Below, piece by piece: positions 50,662 to 59,312 of a stretch of DNA of 64,000 nucleotides (the first letter of the stretch is position 1; every line of letters begins with the position of its first letter). Both the position numbers and the translations under genes were made by a program. This stretch comes from an uncultured bacterium. Its GTDB lineage: Bacteria; Atribacterota; Atribacteria; Atribacterales; Caldatribacteriaceae. Where the stretch lies: the NCBI GenBank assembly GCA_937922705.1, contig CALAIW010000023.1:1-64000 (forward strand), given 5' to 3'. The notes under the pieces were generated by a model. The model saw nothing but the letters and a program-made list of their open reading frames with translations, did not search any database and had not been told where the DNA came from.

Positions 50662-51489
50662 TTGCGAAGAGTGCTTACCATTGCGGGGTCAGACTCAGGA
50701 GGCGGAGCAGGTATTCAAGCAGACCTCAAAACTTTTTGTGCCTTTGGGGTGTATGGCATGACTGCTATCACCGCAGTAACTGCGCAAAATACAAAGGGTG
50801 TTGATGCTGTCTTTCCGCTCCCTCCCTCCCTTGTAGCGCAGCAAATAGAAAGTGTCATGGTGGATATAGGTGTAGACGCGGCAAAAACTGGAATGCTTTT
50901 TAGCGCTCCTATTGTTGAGGCAGTGGTTACGACGCTCAAGAAGTGGCCAGTGGATAAACTTGTCGTAGATCCTGTGATGGTTGCAAAAAGCGGAGCTTTA
51001 CTCCTTGAAAGAGATGCGGTGGAGGCAGTGGTTACAAAACTTCTGCCCCTTGCTTTTCTTGTGACCCCGAATCTTGAAGAGGCTTCGGTTTTAGCTGGGT
51101 TTTCAGTACGGTCTCTTGGAGATATGGAGCGTGCTGCTCGGAAAATATGGGAAAGGGGTCCCCGCTATGTTCTCGTCAAAGGGGGGCATCTTCCTGGGGA
51201 GGAAGTAACTGATGTGCTTTTCGATGGTAAGCGTTTTGCATACTTTTCTGGTCCTCGCATTGTTACTCCTCACACCCATGGCACGGGTTGTACGTATTCG
51301 GCAGCCATATGTGCGCTTCTTGCTTTGGGGTATGAAGTGGAAGAAGCCGTTGCACGAGCAAAGGAGTACATGACGGTGGTTATTACCCATGCACTTCCCC
51401 TTGGTCACGGATTTGGTCCAACGAACCACCTTGCTCCTCTTTTTCTGAAGGCTGGTCGTAATCCTCAAGAAGGTGGGCAATGCTGGTGA
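50662..51489 (+). CDS. thiD: hydroxymethylpyrimidine (phosphate) kinase
   Basis: TTG 50662 gives 275 residues. VLTIAGSDSGGGAGIQADLKTF, YGMTAITAVTAQNT, AKTGMLFS, VVDPVMVAKSG, LVTPNLEEASVLAG and THGTGCTYSAAICALLALG are ThiD hallmarks. It phosphorylates HMP twice for ThiE. The C-terminus lacks a fused ThiE or TenA domain. It closes the salvage operon and overlaps the DUF72 gene by ten bases. Confidence 0.95.
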   Translation: MRRVLTIAGSDSGGGAGIQADLKTFCAFGVYGMTAITAVTAQNTKGVDAVFPLPPSLVAQQIESVMVDIGVDAAKTGMLFSAPIVEAVVTTLKKWPVDKLVVDPVMVAKSGALLLERDAVEAVVTKLLPLAFLVTPNLEEASVLAGFSVRSLGDMERAARKIWERGPRYVLVKGGHLPGEEVTDVLFDGKRFAYFSGPRIVTPHTHGTGCTYSAAICALLALGYEVEEAVARAKEYMTVVITHALPLGHGFGPTNHLAPLFLKAGRNPQEGGQCW

Positions 51490-52211
51490 AAGTTTGGGTT
51501 GGAACCTCCGGGTGGATGTACGACCACTGGCAAGAGGTTTTATACCCGAAGGAACTTCCCAAGAGGAACTGGCTTTCCTTTTACGCTCGAATCTTCGACA
51601 CTGTCGAAATCAACGCTTCTTTCTACCATCTTCCCAAAGAGAAGACTTTTGAGCGTTGGTACCATGAAACCCCCTCTTCCTTCCTTTTTGCGGTGAAGGC
51701 CACGCGGTATATCACCCACCTGAAAAAGCTTAAAGACGTAGAGGAAGTCCTTGGTCTTTTCTACAGGCGGGTGGAATTCTTGCGGGAGAAGTGTGGGCCC
51801 CTTCTTTTTCAGTTCCCTCCACGTTTCTCTTTCGACAAGGAAAACTTGCAGTCTTTCCTTAGCAAGCTTTCTCCATCGTTTCGGCACGTTTTTGAGTTTC
51901 GTCATCCAAGCTTTTTCTGTGAGGAACTGTACGAACTCCTTACAAGGCATAGTATCGCTTTGTGCTTCGCTGATACCCCTTTCTTCCCCTACGCTGAGGT
52001 TGTCACGGCTTCTTTTGTATACCTTCGTCTTCATGGGTCTCAAAGTCTCTATACGCACCGGTATAGCGAAGAAGAGCTTTACCTTTGGGCGCAGAAAATC
52101 AGGGTGTGGCGGGAAAGGTACGAAGTATACTGCTATTTCGATAACGACTACGCCGGATTTGCTGTAGAAAACGCCCTGACGCTCACCAAATACCTCAATC
52201 AAGCTTCCTAA
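51480..52211 (+). CDS. DUF72 (YecE-like) protein
   Basis: The 243-residue TIM-barrel-like protein has VWVGTSGWMYDHWQEVLYP, YARIFDTVEINASFYHLP, LLFQFPPRFSF, HVFEFRHPSF and YLRLHGSQSLYTHRYS, the DUF72/COG1801 blocks. The family is widespread with no assigned reaction. It overlaps thiD by ten bases and so may be read from the thiamine transcript, although no functional link is known. It converges with the OsmC gene with a 4-base overlap. Confidence 0.9.
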   Translation: MLVKVWVGTSGWMYDHWQEVLYPKELPKRNWLSFYARIFDTVEINASFYHLPKEKTFERWYHETPSSFLFAVKATRYITHLKKLKDVEEVLGLFYRRVEFLREKCGPLLFQFPPRFSFDKENLQSFLSKLSPSFRHVFEFRHPSFFCEELYELLTRHSIALCFADTPFFPYAEVVTASFVYLRLHGSQSLYTHRYSEEELYLWAQKIRVWRERYEVYCYFDNDYAGFAVENALTLTKYLNQAS

Positions 52212-52600
52212 TCCCGAAGAAGGGTCTTGACGTCCTCTACCCCTCCTTTTAGGGTATTCATAACGGTGCAAGCTCGCTCCCCGGCAGTAAGGAGTCGTTC
52301 TTTCTCCTCGCGAGTAAGGTTTCCGGTAAACTCAACCTCCATGGTAATACGGGCAATGCGAGAAGGTGCAGAGGCCAATTCTCCCTCAAGGGAAATGGTA
52401 ACCTTTTCAAGAGGAAAGTTTTTCGTTTTAGCATATGCAAATACTGTTCCTGCGAAGCAACTTCCCAAAGCAGCAAGGATGTACTCTGTGGGCCAGTGAC
52501 CAACCTCACTCTCAGCACCGCTACTTCTGAAAAAGATGGTGTCCTCGCCAATACGTGCTTCGACTCTTCCTCGCTGGGCAATGAGCTCAACACGGGCCAT
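52208..52600 (-). CDS. OsmC/Ohr family protein
   Basis: ATG 52600 follows GAGGTGACAAA; a GTG three codons upstream is the alternative. The 130-residue product has GHWPTEYILAALGSCFAGTV and LLTAGERACTVMNTLKGG, each with one of the two redox cysteines of the OsmC family. These reduce organic hydroperoxides. It completes the peroxide-defence set with rubrerythrin and the ferritin-like protein. The gene is single and faces the DUF72 gene. Confidence 0.92.
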   Translation of the reverse strand: MARVELIAQRGRVEARIGEDTIFFRSSGAESEVGHWPTEYILAALGSCFAGTVFAYAKTKNFPLEKVTISLEGELASAPSRIARITMEVEFTGNLTREEKERLLTAGERACTVMNTLKGGVEDVKTLLRD

Positions 52601-52615
52601 TTTTGTCACCTCGGA

Positions 52616-52644
52616 TTGAATGTTTCTTTAAGATACTGTAACAT
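52616..52644 (+). promoter_or_regulatory. promoter TTGAAT-17-TAACAT before the lipoprotein gene
   Basis: TTGAAT (52616-52621) and TAACAT (52639-52644) are separated by 17 bases, in the 77-base gap between osmC and the divergent lipoprotein gene, whose GGGAGGATAGG ribosome site and ATG follow. Confidence 0.5.
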
Positions 52645-52677
52645 GGAAGCAAACTTTTTATTTCCGGGAGGATAGGA

Positions 52678-53295
52678 ATGCGTACGAAGGTGCTCTGGAG
52701 AATACTTCTTCTTGTTTTTTGTGCCCTAATGCTTCAAGGTTGTGCTCGGGTGGAACTTGCCGTTCAGGTGAGTTCGGATGCTACTATTCCTCGCGCAAGG
52801 ATTGCAGTATATGTTAAAGATTACACCGTTTTTACTCAACTTAAGCAAGCAGCTTCGGCCGAATACGCTAAGCTTCCTCCTGAGGAGCGGGGATACGTTC
52901 TCTTGCAAGCTCGAGACGATGTTTCACCCTATGTTGTTGCCTGGGAGTGGCGTTTCCCAAATGAGGAGAAAGCTCGGGCATTTACCGAGCAATTCTTGGG
53001 GAAATCAGCCCGACTCTACAAGGAGCAGGACCTTGTTATCATCGAAGCACATCTCAGAGGGGAAGAACTTGAAAGTGCTCTACGATCCCTTGGGGCAGAC
53101 AAGATCAAGCCCTTTCTTGGATCTATTACGCTCACTCTTAAAGTGTACATGCCTGGGGAAATTCTAAGCTATATCGATGGGTCTCTTGAGAGGAATACAG
53201 TGTGGAAACAAGAATTTAACCTTGGCCAAATTTACAAGGAAAGACCAACCATCGACATTGAAGTTGTCGCCCGGGAGGGTGGTTCTGCATTGTGA
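52678..53295 (+). CDS. lipoprotein, LppM-like
   Basis: The 205-residue product begins with a lipoprotein signal ending LMLQGC (Cys about residue 22). The mature part (ARVELAVQVSSDATIPRARIAVYVKDY, EWRFPNEEKARAFTEQFL, DLVIIEAHLRG) is a single alpha/beta domain resembling LppM-type lipoproteins, ending with LTLKVYMPGEILSYIDGSLERNTVWKQEFNL. It would sit on the outer face of the inner membrane or in the outer membrane. The function is unknown. It overlaps the URO-D-like gene by four bases. Confidence 0.75.
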   Translation: MRTKVLWRILLLVFCALMLQGCARVELAVQVSSDATIPRARIAVYVKDYTVFTQLKQAASAEYAKLPPEERGYVLLQARDDVSPYVVAWEWRFPNEEKARAFTEQFLGKSARLYKEQDLVIIEAHLRGEELESALRSLGADKIKPFLGSITLTLKVYMPGEILSYIDGSLERNTVWKQEFNLGQIYKERPTIDIEVVAREGGSAL

Positions 53296-54305
53296 CTCGA
53301 AGGGAACGGGTCCTTAAGGCTTTGGCTTTTGAGGAAACTGATATCGTGCCATACCAGGTTGATTTTACCATTCCGGCACGAGAGAAGATGGTTTCCTACC
53401 TTGGGGATACACATTTCATAGAGAAGATTGGGAATCACCTTGCCTATGTGAAGGCTATTCCTCCTTATGGTGTTAAGGAGGTTGCTCCAGGTTTTTTCCA
53501 GGATGAATGGGGGGTGGTGTGGAATCGTACTGTTGATCCGGATATTGGAAATCCCACGCCGGTGCTTTCTCGTCCGACGCTTGTGGGATACCACTTTCCG
53601 GACCCTACGGATCCTTCTCGGTACAAGCATATTCCTTCCTTTGTAGAAGCGCACCGGGATGCATTCAAACTCCTTCGAGAGACATACACGCTTTTTGAGC
53701 GAGCCTGGAGCTTGCGGGGTATGGAAGAGTTCTTGAGTGACATGCTCGTCAATGAAAGTTTTGTGAAAGACCTTCTTGATGCCATTACCGCTTTTCACCT
53801 CGAGGTTATTGACCGGGCTTTGGATTTTGGCCTCGATGGGGTCCTCTTTGGAGATGACTGGGGATGGCAGGGTGGGCTCATTATGGGACCCAGGCTCTGG
53901 CGAAAGTATATAAAGCCAAGGTTTGCAGAAATGATTGCCCTCGTGCGGGAGAAAGGCAAAAAGGCGTTTCTCCACTGTTGTGGGAAGGTCCAGGAGATTT
54001 TTCCGGATCTTGTAGAAATTGGTCTTCACGTGTTTAATCCTTTTCAGCCTGAGGTTATGGATATTTTCGTTTTAAAGCGGGAGTACTATGGAAAGCTCGC
54101 TTTTTGGGGTGGTGTGAGTATCCAGAGGCTACTCCCCTTTGGAACGCCTGAAGAAGTTCAAAAAGAGACACGACGCATTCTTAAGGAGCTTGGGCGTGGT
54201 GGAGGATACATTGCTGCGCCCTCTCATGCGCTTCCTCGAGATATTCCCTGCGAGAACATTGTTGCACTGTGCGAAGTTCTCACGAATCAGGGAAGCTTTG
54301 AGTAA
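53292..54305 (+). CDS. uroporphyrinogen decarboxylase-like (methyltransferase-type) protein
   Basis: GTG 53292 gives 337 residues of the URO-D fold: TRRERVLKALAFEETDIVPYQVDF opens it, GVLFGDDWGWQGGLIMGPRLWRKYIKPR and FLHCCGKVQEIFPDLVEIGLHVFNPFQPEVMD follow, and FWGGVSIQRLLPFGTPEEV ends the core. Heme pathway neighbours are absent. The sequence is closer to the corrinoid methyltransferase (MtaA/CmuA) side of the family, with His and Cys in HCCGK as zinc ligand candidates. It may move methyl groups from a small substrate. It converges on the VanW gene, overlapping by 26 bases. Confidence 0.82.
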   Translation: MTRRERVLKALAFEETDIVPYQVDFTIPAREKMVSYLGDTHFIEKIGNHLAYVKAIPPYGVKEVAPGFFQDEWGVVWNRTVDPDIGNPTPVLSRPTLVGYHFPDPTDPSRYKHIPSFVEAHRDAFKLLRETYTLFERAWSLRGMEEFLSDMLVNESFVKDLLDAITAFHLEVIDRALDFGLDGVLFGDDWGWQGGLIMGPRLWRKYIKPRFAEMIALVREKGKKAFLHCCGKVQEIFPDLVEIGLHVFNPFQPEVMDIFVLKREYYGKLAFWGGVSIQRLLPFGTPEEVQKETRRILKELGRGGGYIAAPSHALPRDIPCENIVALCEVLTNQGSFE

Positions 54306-55473
54306 CTTCCTGGGCGAAATCCCATGGGATGAGGTATGTATCGGTAAAAGAGAGGCTCTGTGCTCCTCGACGAGCGATGGAGGTCTCCACAGTAAGAATT
54401 CCTTCGTTTTCTCCTAATTGTGCAATTTTTCGAAGCTTTTGACGTATCTTTGTAGTCACTACGTTTTCTTTTTCTCCCCAGATTTCGCAGACGAGCAAAT
54501 TACCCTTTATGTACGCAAGTATCACCACATTCTGAGAGGCAAAGCGGAAACGCAGGTCTTTGCTGCCATAGCTCACCGCAGCGTCAAGCCCTGGAGGAAC
54601 GTAGTTTGTGGTGGGAGAGTATCCTGAGTGAGGGTGACGCTCAAGAATTTCAGCCTCTGTTCTAAGGAGCGCGTTGTAAAGCGTTGTCGCAACTTGGCAT
54701 ACACCACCGCCATACCCTGGGACAAGGCGACCATTGGATAGAATTTGCGTTCTGCGGTATCCGTCCTCTTTTTCTGCTTTTCCAACCACAGCATTAAAGG
54801 AGAATATCGCTCCTCTGGGAAGGAAGGTCCCAGAAATGGAGGAAGCGGCTTTATTGATGTTAAAGACGACGTCCTCATCTCGTCCCTCAAGGGAGGTAGC
54901 AAAAGAAGCGAGAAGATGGGCAATACCGCGTTCTTTCAGCACTTCTTCGTTGCCTCTTTCTGGAGGGATAGGATCAAAGGCATCCACGGTAATAGTGTCG
55001 CTCCAGGTAGCGAAAGCGTCTTCCAAGGCTTTAAGCGTTTGCTCTATGTTAAGCTCTCTCCCCATTTGGGCTGGTATGAAACGGTCCTCCTTCCAGAAGG
55101 CGCTCTGAGGAAAAAGAAGGGTTTTCTCTCTAAGGTCCTGCAAGAAGGCAAGAACGTTCTTTTCGTCCCAACGAACGCAAGGGGTAACTTGCTCCCCTCT
55201 TTTGGCCATACGTTTCATCGCTGTAATGTTCCAGTGGACTCCAAGGGCCTCTTTGGGAACCTCAAGGGCTTTCCCGTCAATAACGATTGTGAGAGGGGTG
55301 CTTTTCCAGCGCTCTTCTAGAGCTTGAAGGAAGGCAGCGAGATCTCTCCTTGCTACGGTTACAGTATTTTCCTTAAGCTGGAAAGTGACGCTCCCCATAC
55401 CCATAAGGGAAAAAAGGTATATCCCGAGGACAAGGGAAGCGCAAATGATGCAAAAAAGGATTTTTCCTCTCAC
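54280..55473 (-). CDS. VanW family protein with peptidoglycan-binding domain
   Basis: GTG 55473 gives 397 residues with a membrane helix (residues 5-25). A central PG-binding-type region (residues 60-190) precedes the VanW domain: GAIFSFNAVVGKAEKEDGYRRTQIL, PGYGGGVCQVATTLYNALLRT and ERHPHSGYSPTTNYVPPGLDAAVSYGSKDLRF. A G5-like tail ends it. VanW proteins occur in the envelope of many bacteria; a role in wall or polysaccharide work is likely but unproven. It overlaps the upstream parvulin gene by four bases and is transcribed with it. Confidence 0.87.
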   Translation of the reverse strand: MRGKILFCIICASLVLGIYLFSLMGMGSVTFQLKENTVTVARRDLAAFLQALEERWKSTPLTIVIDGKALEVPKEALGVHWNITAMKRMAKRGEQVTPCVRWDEKNVLAFLQDLREKTLLFPQSAFWKEDRFIPAQMGRELNIEQTLKALEDAFATWSDTITVDAFDPIPPERGNEEVLKERGIAHLLASFATSLEGRDEDVVFNINKAASSISGTFLPRGAIFSFNAVVGKAEKEDGYRRTQILSNGRLVPGYGGGVCQVATTLYNALLRTEAEILERHPHSGYSPTTNYVPPGLDAAVSYGSKDLRFRFASQNVVILAYIKGNLLVCEIWGEKENVVTTKIRQKLRKIAQLGENEGILTVETSIARRGAQSLSFTDTYLIPWDFAQEVTQSFPDS

Positions 55474-56495
55474 TCCGTACCCCCCTCAGAGGCTGTACCT
55501 GAGGGAGTTGGGGTAGGAGGTTGCAAAGCCTCGGAAATGGTGATGGTGCTCTTTTTCCGAAGCTCTGCAAGAAGGTGATCGGTCCTCACCCTCCTTTGCT
55601 CTGCAAGGAGGTACTGACGAATGGTATCTTTAACCTCTTCAAAAGGCTTGGTTTCCCTAGGTTTCCACTCAAGGACCCGGTACACAACGTAGGTACTCTC
55701 TACCTGGATTGGAGGAGTTACGTTTCGTGGGTCTTCTTTAATCTTTTCCAGAGTTTCGCGGACTTCCTGGGGAAGCGATGTCTCGGAAACCCAGCCGATG
55801 TCGCCGCCCTTTTGTGCCGCCTCATCAAGAGAGACCTCTCGAGCTACTTTGGCAAAATCCTCTCCAAGATACAAGCGACGTAAAGCTTTTTCAGCATCTT
55901 CTTTGGTGAGAAAAGTCATCCTGAGGAGATGGTACTGAGCGGGAGTAGTAAAAAGATCCCGATGTTCCTCATAGTACTTTGCGACTTCTGCATCGGGAAT
56001 CGGGAGATCGGCGACGAGGCTCTCGATAAGCTTTTGAATCATAAGCTCCCGGCGAACGGACTCCCGAAGTGCAGAGATAGTCAGTCCCTGGTACTCAAGG
56101 TACCTTCGAAATTCGCTTTCTGAGGGAAACTGGGCGCGGATTTTCTCGATTTCTGCTTCAATATCCCGCGAAGAAACCCGGATTCTCCTGGCTTGGGCCT
56201 CCTGATAGAGGAGTTCGTTGTTAATGAGATTCTCAAGGACCAAGCGACGAATAAGATCAAAAGTCTTTTCGTCCCAGGAACTCAGCGTTTTTGAATCATA
56301 CTGACTTAAAAAATTTCGAAAAGCCTGGTCAAGGGCATAGAAGCTGATAGCGGTATTATTCACTGTTGCTGCTATGGCTTGTCCTGCACGACCAGACCGC
56401 CGATACGAACCGTATCCATAGTAGATGGTGACAGCGAAAGCAACCACAACGATGATAAGGATAATATCAAGATTTTTGCGCAGTTTCCTCATCAT
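55470..56495 (-). CDS. SurA/PrsA-like parvulin peptidyl-prolyl isomerase
   Basis: ATG 56495 behind GGTGGAGAC gives 341 residues. One membrane helix (residues 10-30) anchors it. A SurA-N-like helical chaperone part (residues 45-190) precedes a parvulin domain (AQYHLLRMTFLTKEDAEKAL, FAKVAREVSLDEAAQKGGDIGWVSETSLP, YVVYRVLEWKPRETKPFEEV). The tail is Pro/Thr/Ser-rich (PPTPTPSGTASEG). It helps exported proteins fold in the periplasm, fitting the Bam, TamB and OmpH set elsewhere. A strong minus-strand promoter lies upstream. Confidence 0.88.
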   Translation of the reverse strand: MMRKLRKNLDIILIIVVVAFAVTIYYGYGSYRRSGRAGQAIAATVNNTAISFYALDQAFRNFLSQYDSKTLSSWDEKTFDLIRRLVLENLINNELLYQEAQARRIRVSSRDIEAEIEKIRAQFPSESEFRRYLEYQGLTISALRESVRRELMIQKLIESLVADLPIPDAEVAKYYEEHRDLFTTPAQYHLLRMTFLTKEDAEKALRRLYLGEDFAKVAREVSLDEAAQKGGDIGWVSETSLPQEVRETLEKIKEDPRNVTPPIQVESTYVVYRVLEWKPRETKPFEEVKDTIRQYLLAEQRRVRTDHLLAELRKKSTITISEALQPPTPTPSGTASEGGTE

Positions 56496-56542
56496 ACAGT
56501 CTCCACCTCGTGAGCCCATTTTCCGGGAAATTTCTTGCTACA

Positions 56543-56571
56543 ATACTACTCGAGTGGTCTTGCCTTGTCAA
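56543..56571 (-). promoter_or_regulatory. minus-strand promoter TTGACA-17-TAGTAT
   Basis: A perfect TTGACA (56571-56566) and TAGTAT (56548-56543), spaced by 17 bases, drive the parvulin-VanW unit. The -35 shares bases with the plus-strand -35 at 56565-56570. Confidence 0.75.
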
Positions 56572-56593
56572 TTTTGGGGAGTTTCGATAGAGT
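56565..56593 (+). promoter_or_regulatory. plus-strand promoter TTGTCA-17-TAGAGT of the fab genes
   Basis: TTGTCA (56565-56570) and TAGAGT (56588-56593) are 17 bases apart and lie about 35 bases before fabZ. Five bases of the -35 are shared with the opposite promoter, so the two cannot be used at once. Confidence 0.55.
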
Positions 56594-56628
56594 ATTAGAA
56601 ATATTGCGCATCAGTGGAGGTTCAAGGG

Positions 56629-57075
56629 ATGGAGATGGATATTCGAAAAATTCAGGAGATTCTTCCTCATCGTTTTCCATTCCTCCTTGTGGATCGAATT
56701 GTTGCTCTTGAGGAGGGAAAGGCTATAGGGGTGAAGAACGTCACTGCAAACGAGTGGTTCTTTCAGGGGCATTTCCCTGGAAGACCCATTATGCCTGGGG
56801 TGCTCATTCTTGAGAGCATGGCTCAGGTTGGGGCGACCATGATGATGTACATGGAGGAATTTCGAGGATGCATTCCATACTTTGCTTCTCTTGATAATGT
56901 TCGTTTCCGTCGTCCTGTAGTCCCGGGAGACCAGCTTGTTATGGAAGTAACTCTCCTCAAAATGAAGGGAAGAGTGGGAAAACTTAAGGGTGTGGCAAGA
57001 GTTGGAGAACATATTGTGGCTGAGGCAGAGCTTGGATTTTCCCTTGTTCGGGAAGATAAGGGGGAAGTATCTTGA
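56629..57075 (+). CDS. fabZ: 3-hydroxyacyl-ACP dehydratase
   Basis: ATG 56629, eight bases after GGAGG, gives 148 residues. [14 protein letters not shown] opens the hot-dog fold; [23 protein letters not shown] holds the catalytic His48 and Glu62. It removes water from hydroxyacyl-ACP in fatty acid elongation and competes with LpxA for the same substrate, so its level affects lipid A output. In many bacteria fabZ lies between lpxD and lpxA; here it heads the fatty acid genes instead. It overlaps fabH by four bases. Confidence 0.96.
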   Translation: MEMDIRKIQEILPHRFPFLLVDRIVALEEGKAIGVKNVTANEWFFQGHFPGRPIMPGVLILESMAQVGATMMMYMEEFRGCIPYFASLDNVRFRRPVVPGDQLVMEVTLLKMKGRVGKLKGVARVGEHIVAEAELGFSLVREDKGEVS

Positions 57076-58055
57076 GGACACAGTGGGTTCGTGTTCTTGG
57101 AACAGGCTCGAGTGTTCCGGAGAAAGTAGTAACCAACTTCGATCTTGAGCGCATGGTAGACACAAGTGACGAGTGGATTACCACGCGAACTGGAATCAAG
57201 GAACGACGTATTGCTGCTCCCTCGGAAGCGACGTCAACCTTCGCTCTTTTGGCTTCTCGAAAGGCCCTTGAGAGTGCTCATGTGGACCCAGATGAACTTC
57301 ACTGCATCATAGTTGCTACCGTCACACCAGATATGCTCTTTCCCTCTACGGCTTGTATTTTGCAGGAGGCTCTGGGGGCAAAGAATGCCTTTGCCTTTGA
57401 CCTTGAGGCAGGGTGTACTGGGTTTGTATATGCCCTTGCTGTGGCTGAAAAGTATCTCCTTTCTGAGGGGAAGGGAAAAGCCCTTGTGGTTGGCGCAGAA
57501 ACTCTCTCTAAAATTGTAGATTGGCAAGATAGAGCAACATGTGTGCTCTTTGGCGACGGGGCAGGAGCAGCAGTCCTTGGTCTTGATGAGCGTCCAGGGA
57601 TCATTGCAACCTATCTTGGAGCTGATGGGGGCGGTGCCCATCTTTTGGAGTTACCCGCTGGGGGTTCTCGAATGCCGGCTTCCCTGGAGACAGTGGAAAA
57701 GAGACTCCACTACATCAAGATGAATGGTAATGAAGTCTTCAAATTTGCTGTACGGGTGGTTGAGGAAGCTTCGCGAAAGGTTCTTGCCAAGGCTCAAAAA
57801 ACTATTGATGATGTGAGTCTTTTCATTCCTCACCAGGCAAACATTCGAATCATTCAGTCGGCGGCGAAGCGACTTGGAATACCTGAGGAAAAGGTTTTTG
57901 TTAACGTCGACCGATATGGGAACACTTCTGCGGCTTCTATACCCATCGCTCTTGATGAAGCCCTGAGGGAGCAGCGTATCAGAGAGGGAGATATTGTTCT
58001 CCTCGTGGGTTTTGGTGCAGGCCTTACCTGGGGAGCTGCACTTATAGAGTGGTAA
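57072..58055 (+). CDS. fabH: beta-ketoacyl-ACP synthase III
   Basis: TTG 57072 gives 327 residues. [33 protein letters not shown] and [13 protein letters not shown] (catalytic Cys115) are FabH blocks, and [10 protein letters not shown] and [13 protein letters not shown] hold the His and Asn. It starts fatty acid chains from acetyl-CoA and malonyl-ACP, or branched starters. fabD, fabG and acpP are not in view, so the rest of the pathway lies elsewhere. Confidence 0.96.
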   Translation: MRTQWVRVLGTGSSVPEKVVTNFDLERMVDTSDEWITTRTGIKERRIAAPSEATSTFALLASRKALESAHVDPDELHCIIVATVTPDMLFPSTACILQEALGAKNAFAFDLEAGCTGFVYALAVAEKYLLSEGKGKALVVGAETLSKIVDWQDRATCVLFGDGAGAAVLGLDERPGIIATYLGADGGGAHLLELPAGGSRMPASLETVEKRLHYIKMNGNEVFKFAVRVVEEASRKVLAKAQKTIDDVSLFIPHQANIRIIQSAAKRLGIPEEKVFVNVDRYGNTSAASIPIALDEALREQRIREGDIVLLVGFGAGLTWGAALIEW

Positions 58056-58070
58056 AAGGAGGTTGGACAG

Positions 58071-59312
58071 TTGGCACGACGAGTCGTTGTTACTGGTATT
58101 GGAGTTATCAGTCCTGTGGGAACGGGGAAAGAGAAGTTCTGGCAATCGCTCCTTGAAGGGAAATCGGGAATTGGTATCATCCAAAGTTTTGACCCTACGC
58201 CTTTTGAGACAAAAATTGCTGGAGAAGTAAAGGACTTTAACCCAGAGGATTTTCTCCCTAAAAAGGAAGCCAGACGCATGGATCGATTCTCGCAGTTTGC
58301 CGTCTGTGCATCCCTTATGGCTCTGGAAGATGCACAGTTGGACCTCAACCGGGTCAATCGGGAACGAGCAGGGGTTATCCTTGGCTCGGGCATTGGAGGT
58401 ATTCGTACCTTTGAGGAGCAATATCGAGTGCTTCTTGAGCGTGGACCTCAAAAGGTAAGCGCTCTTTTCATCCCCATGATGATTGTCAACATGGGAGCAG
58501 CAAACGTAGCTATTCAGCTTGGCTTGAAAGGGCCAAATAGTTGCGTCTCTACTGCTTGTGAAGCATCGACACATGCTCTGGGAGAAGCTCTACGCATTAT
58601 CCAACGTGGTGAGGCAGATTTTATGATTGCAGTTGGTGCTGAGGCTTCCATCACTCCTCTTGCTATTGCTGGTTTCTGTGCTATGAAGGCACTCTCGACT
58701 CGCAACGATGCACCTGAAAAAGCCTCCCGGCCCTTTGATCGGAATAGAGACGGATTCGTTATGGCTGAGGGGGCATGTGCCCTTATTCTTGAAGCAGAGG
58801 AAGTAGCCCTTGCGAGAGGCGCACGAATCTATGCAGAGCTTAAAGGATATGCATCAACCTGTGATGCGTACCATATCACTGCTCCTGACCCAGAAGGTGA
58901 GGGAGCAGCACGAGCCATGCGCCTTGCTCTTGAGGATAGTGGGGTATCACCAGAAGAGGTAGATTACATCAATGCTCATGGTACTTCAACGCCCCTTAAC
59001 GATCGCACCGAAACTCTGGCTATCAAGAAAGTTTTTGGTGAGCGAGCGTATCGGATTAAAATCAGTTCCACCAAATCTATGGTTGGGCATCTTCTCGGAG
59101 CAGCAGGAGCCATCGAAGCTGCGGCTACTGTCCTTTCCATTTACCATGGTATAGTGCATCCTACCATCAACCTCGAGGAGCCTGATCCTGAGTGTGACCT
59201 TGACTACACTCCGTGGAAGGCCTGTCCTCTTGAAATTCGTAACGCCCTCTCCAACTCCTTCGGTTTTGGAGGGCACAATGGAACTTTGGTGTTTGGAAAA
59301 TACAAGGGGTGA
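58071..59312 (+). CDS. fabF: beta-ketoacyl-ACP synthase II
   Basis: TTG 58071 follows AAAGGAGG and gives 413 residues. RRVVVTGIGVISPVG opens the thiolase fold; GPNSCVSTACEASTHALGEAL holds the catalytic Cys, INAHGTSTPLNDRTE and SSTKSMVGHLLGAAGAIEA the two His residues, and ALSNSFGFGGHNGTLVF the end. It elongates acyl-ACP. It overlaps plsY by four bases. Confidence 0.96.
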   Translation: MARRVVVTGIGVISPVGTGKEKFWQSLLEGKSGIGIIQSFDPTPFETKIAGEVKDFNPEDFLPKKEARRMDRFSQFAVCASLMALEDAQLDLNRVNRERAGVILGSGIGGIRTFEEQYRVLLERGPQKVSALFIPMMIVNMGAANVAIQLGLKGPNSCVSTACEASTHALGEALRIIQRGEADFMIAVGAEASITPLAIAGFCAMKALSTRNDAPEKASRPFDRNRDGFVMAEGACALILEAEEVALARGARIYAELKGYASTCDAYHITAPDPEGEGAARAMRLALEDSGVSPEEVDYINAHGTSTPLNDRTETLAIKKVFGERAYRIKISSTKSMVGHLLGAAGAIEAAATVLSIYHGIVHPTINLEEPDPECDLDYTPWKACPLEIRNALSNSFGFGGHNGTLVFGKYKG

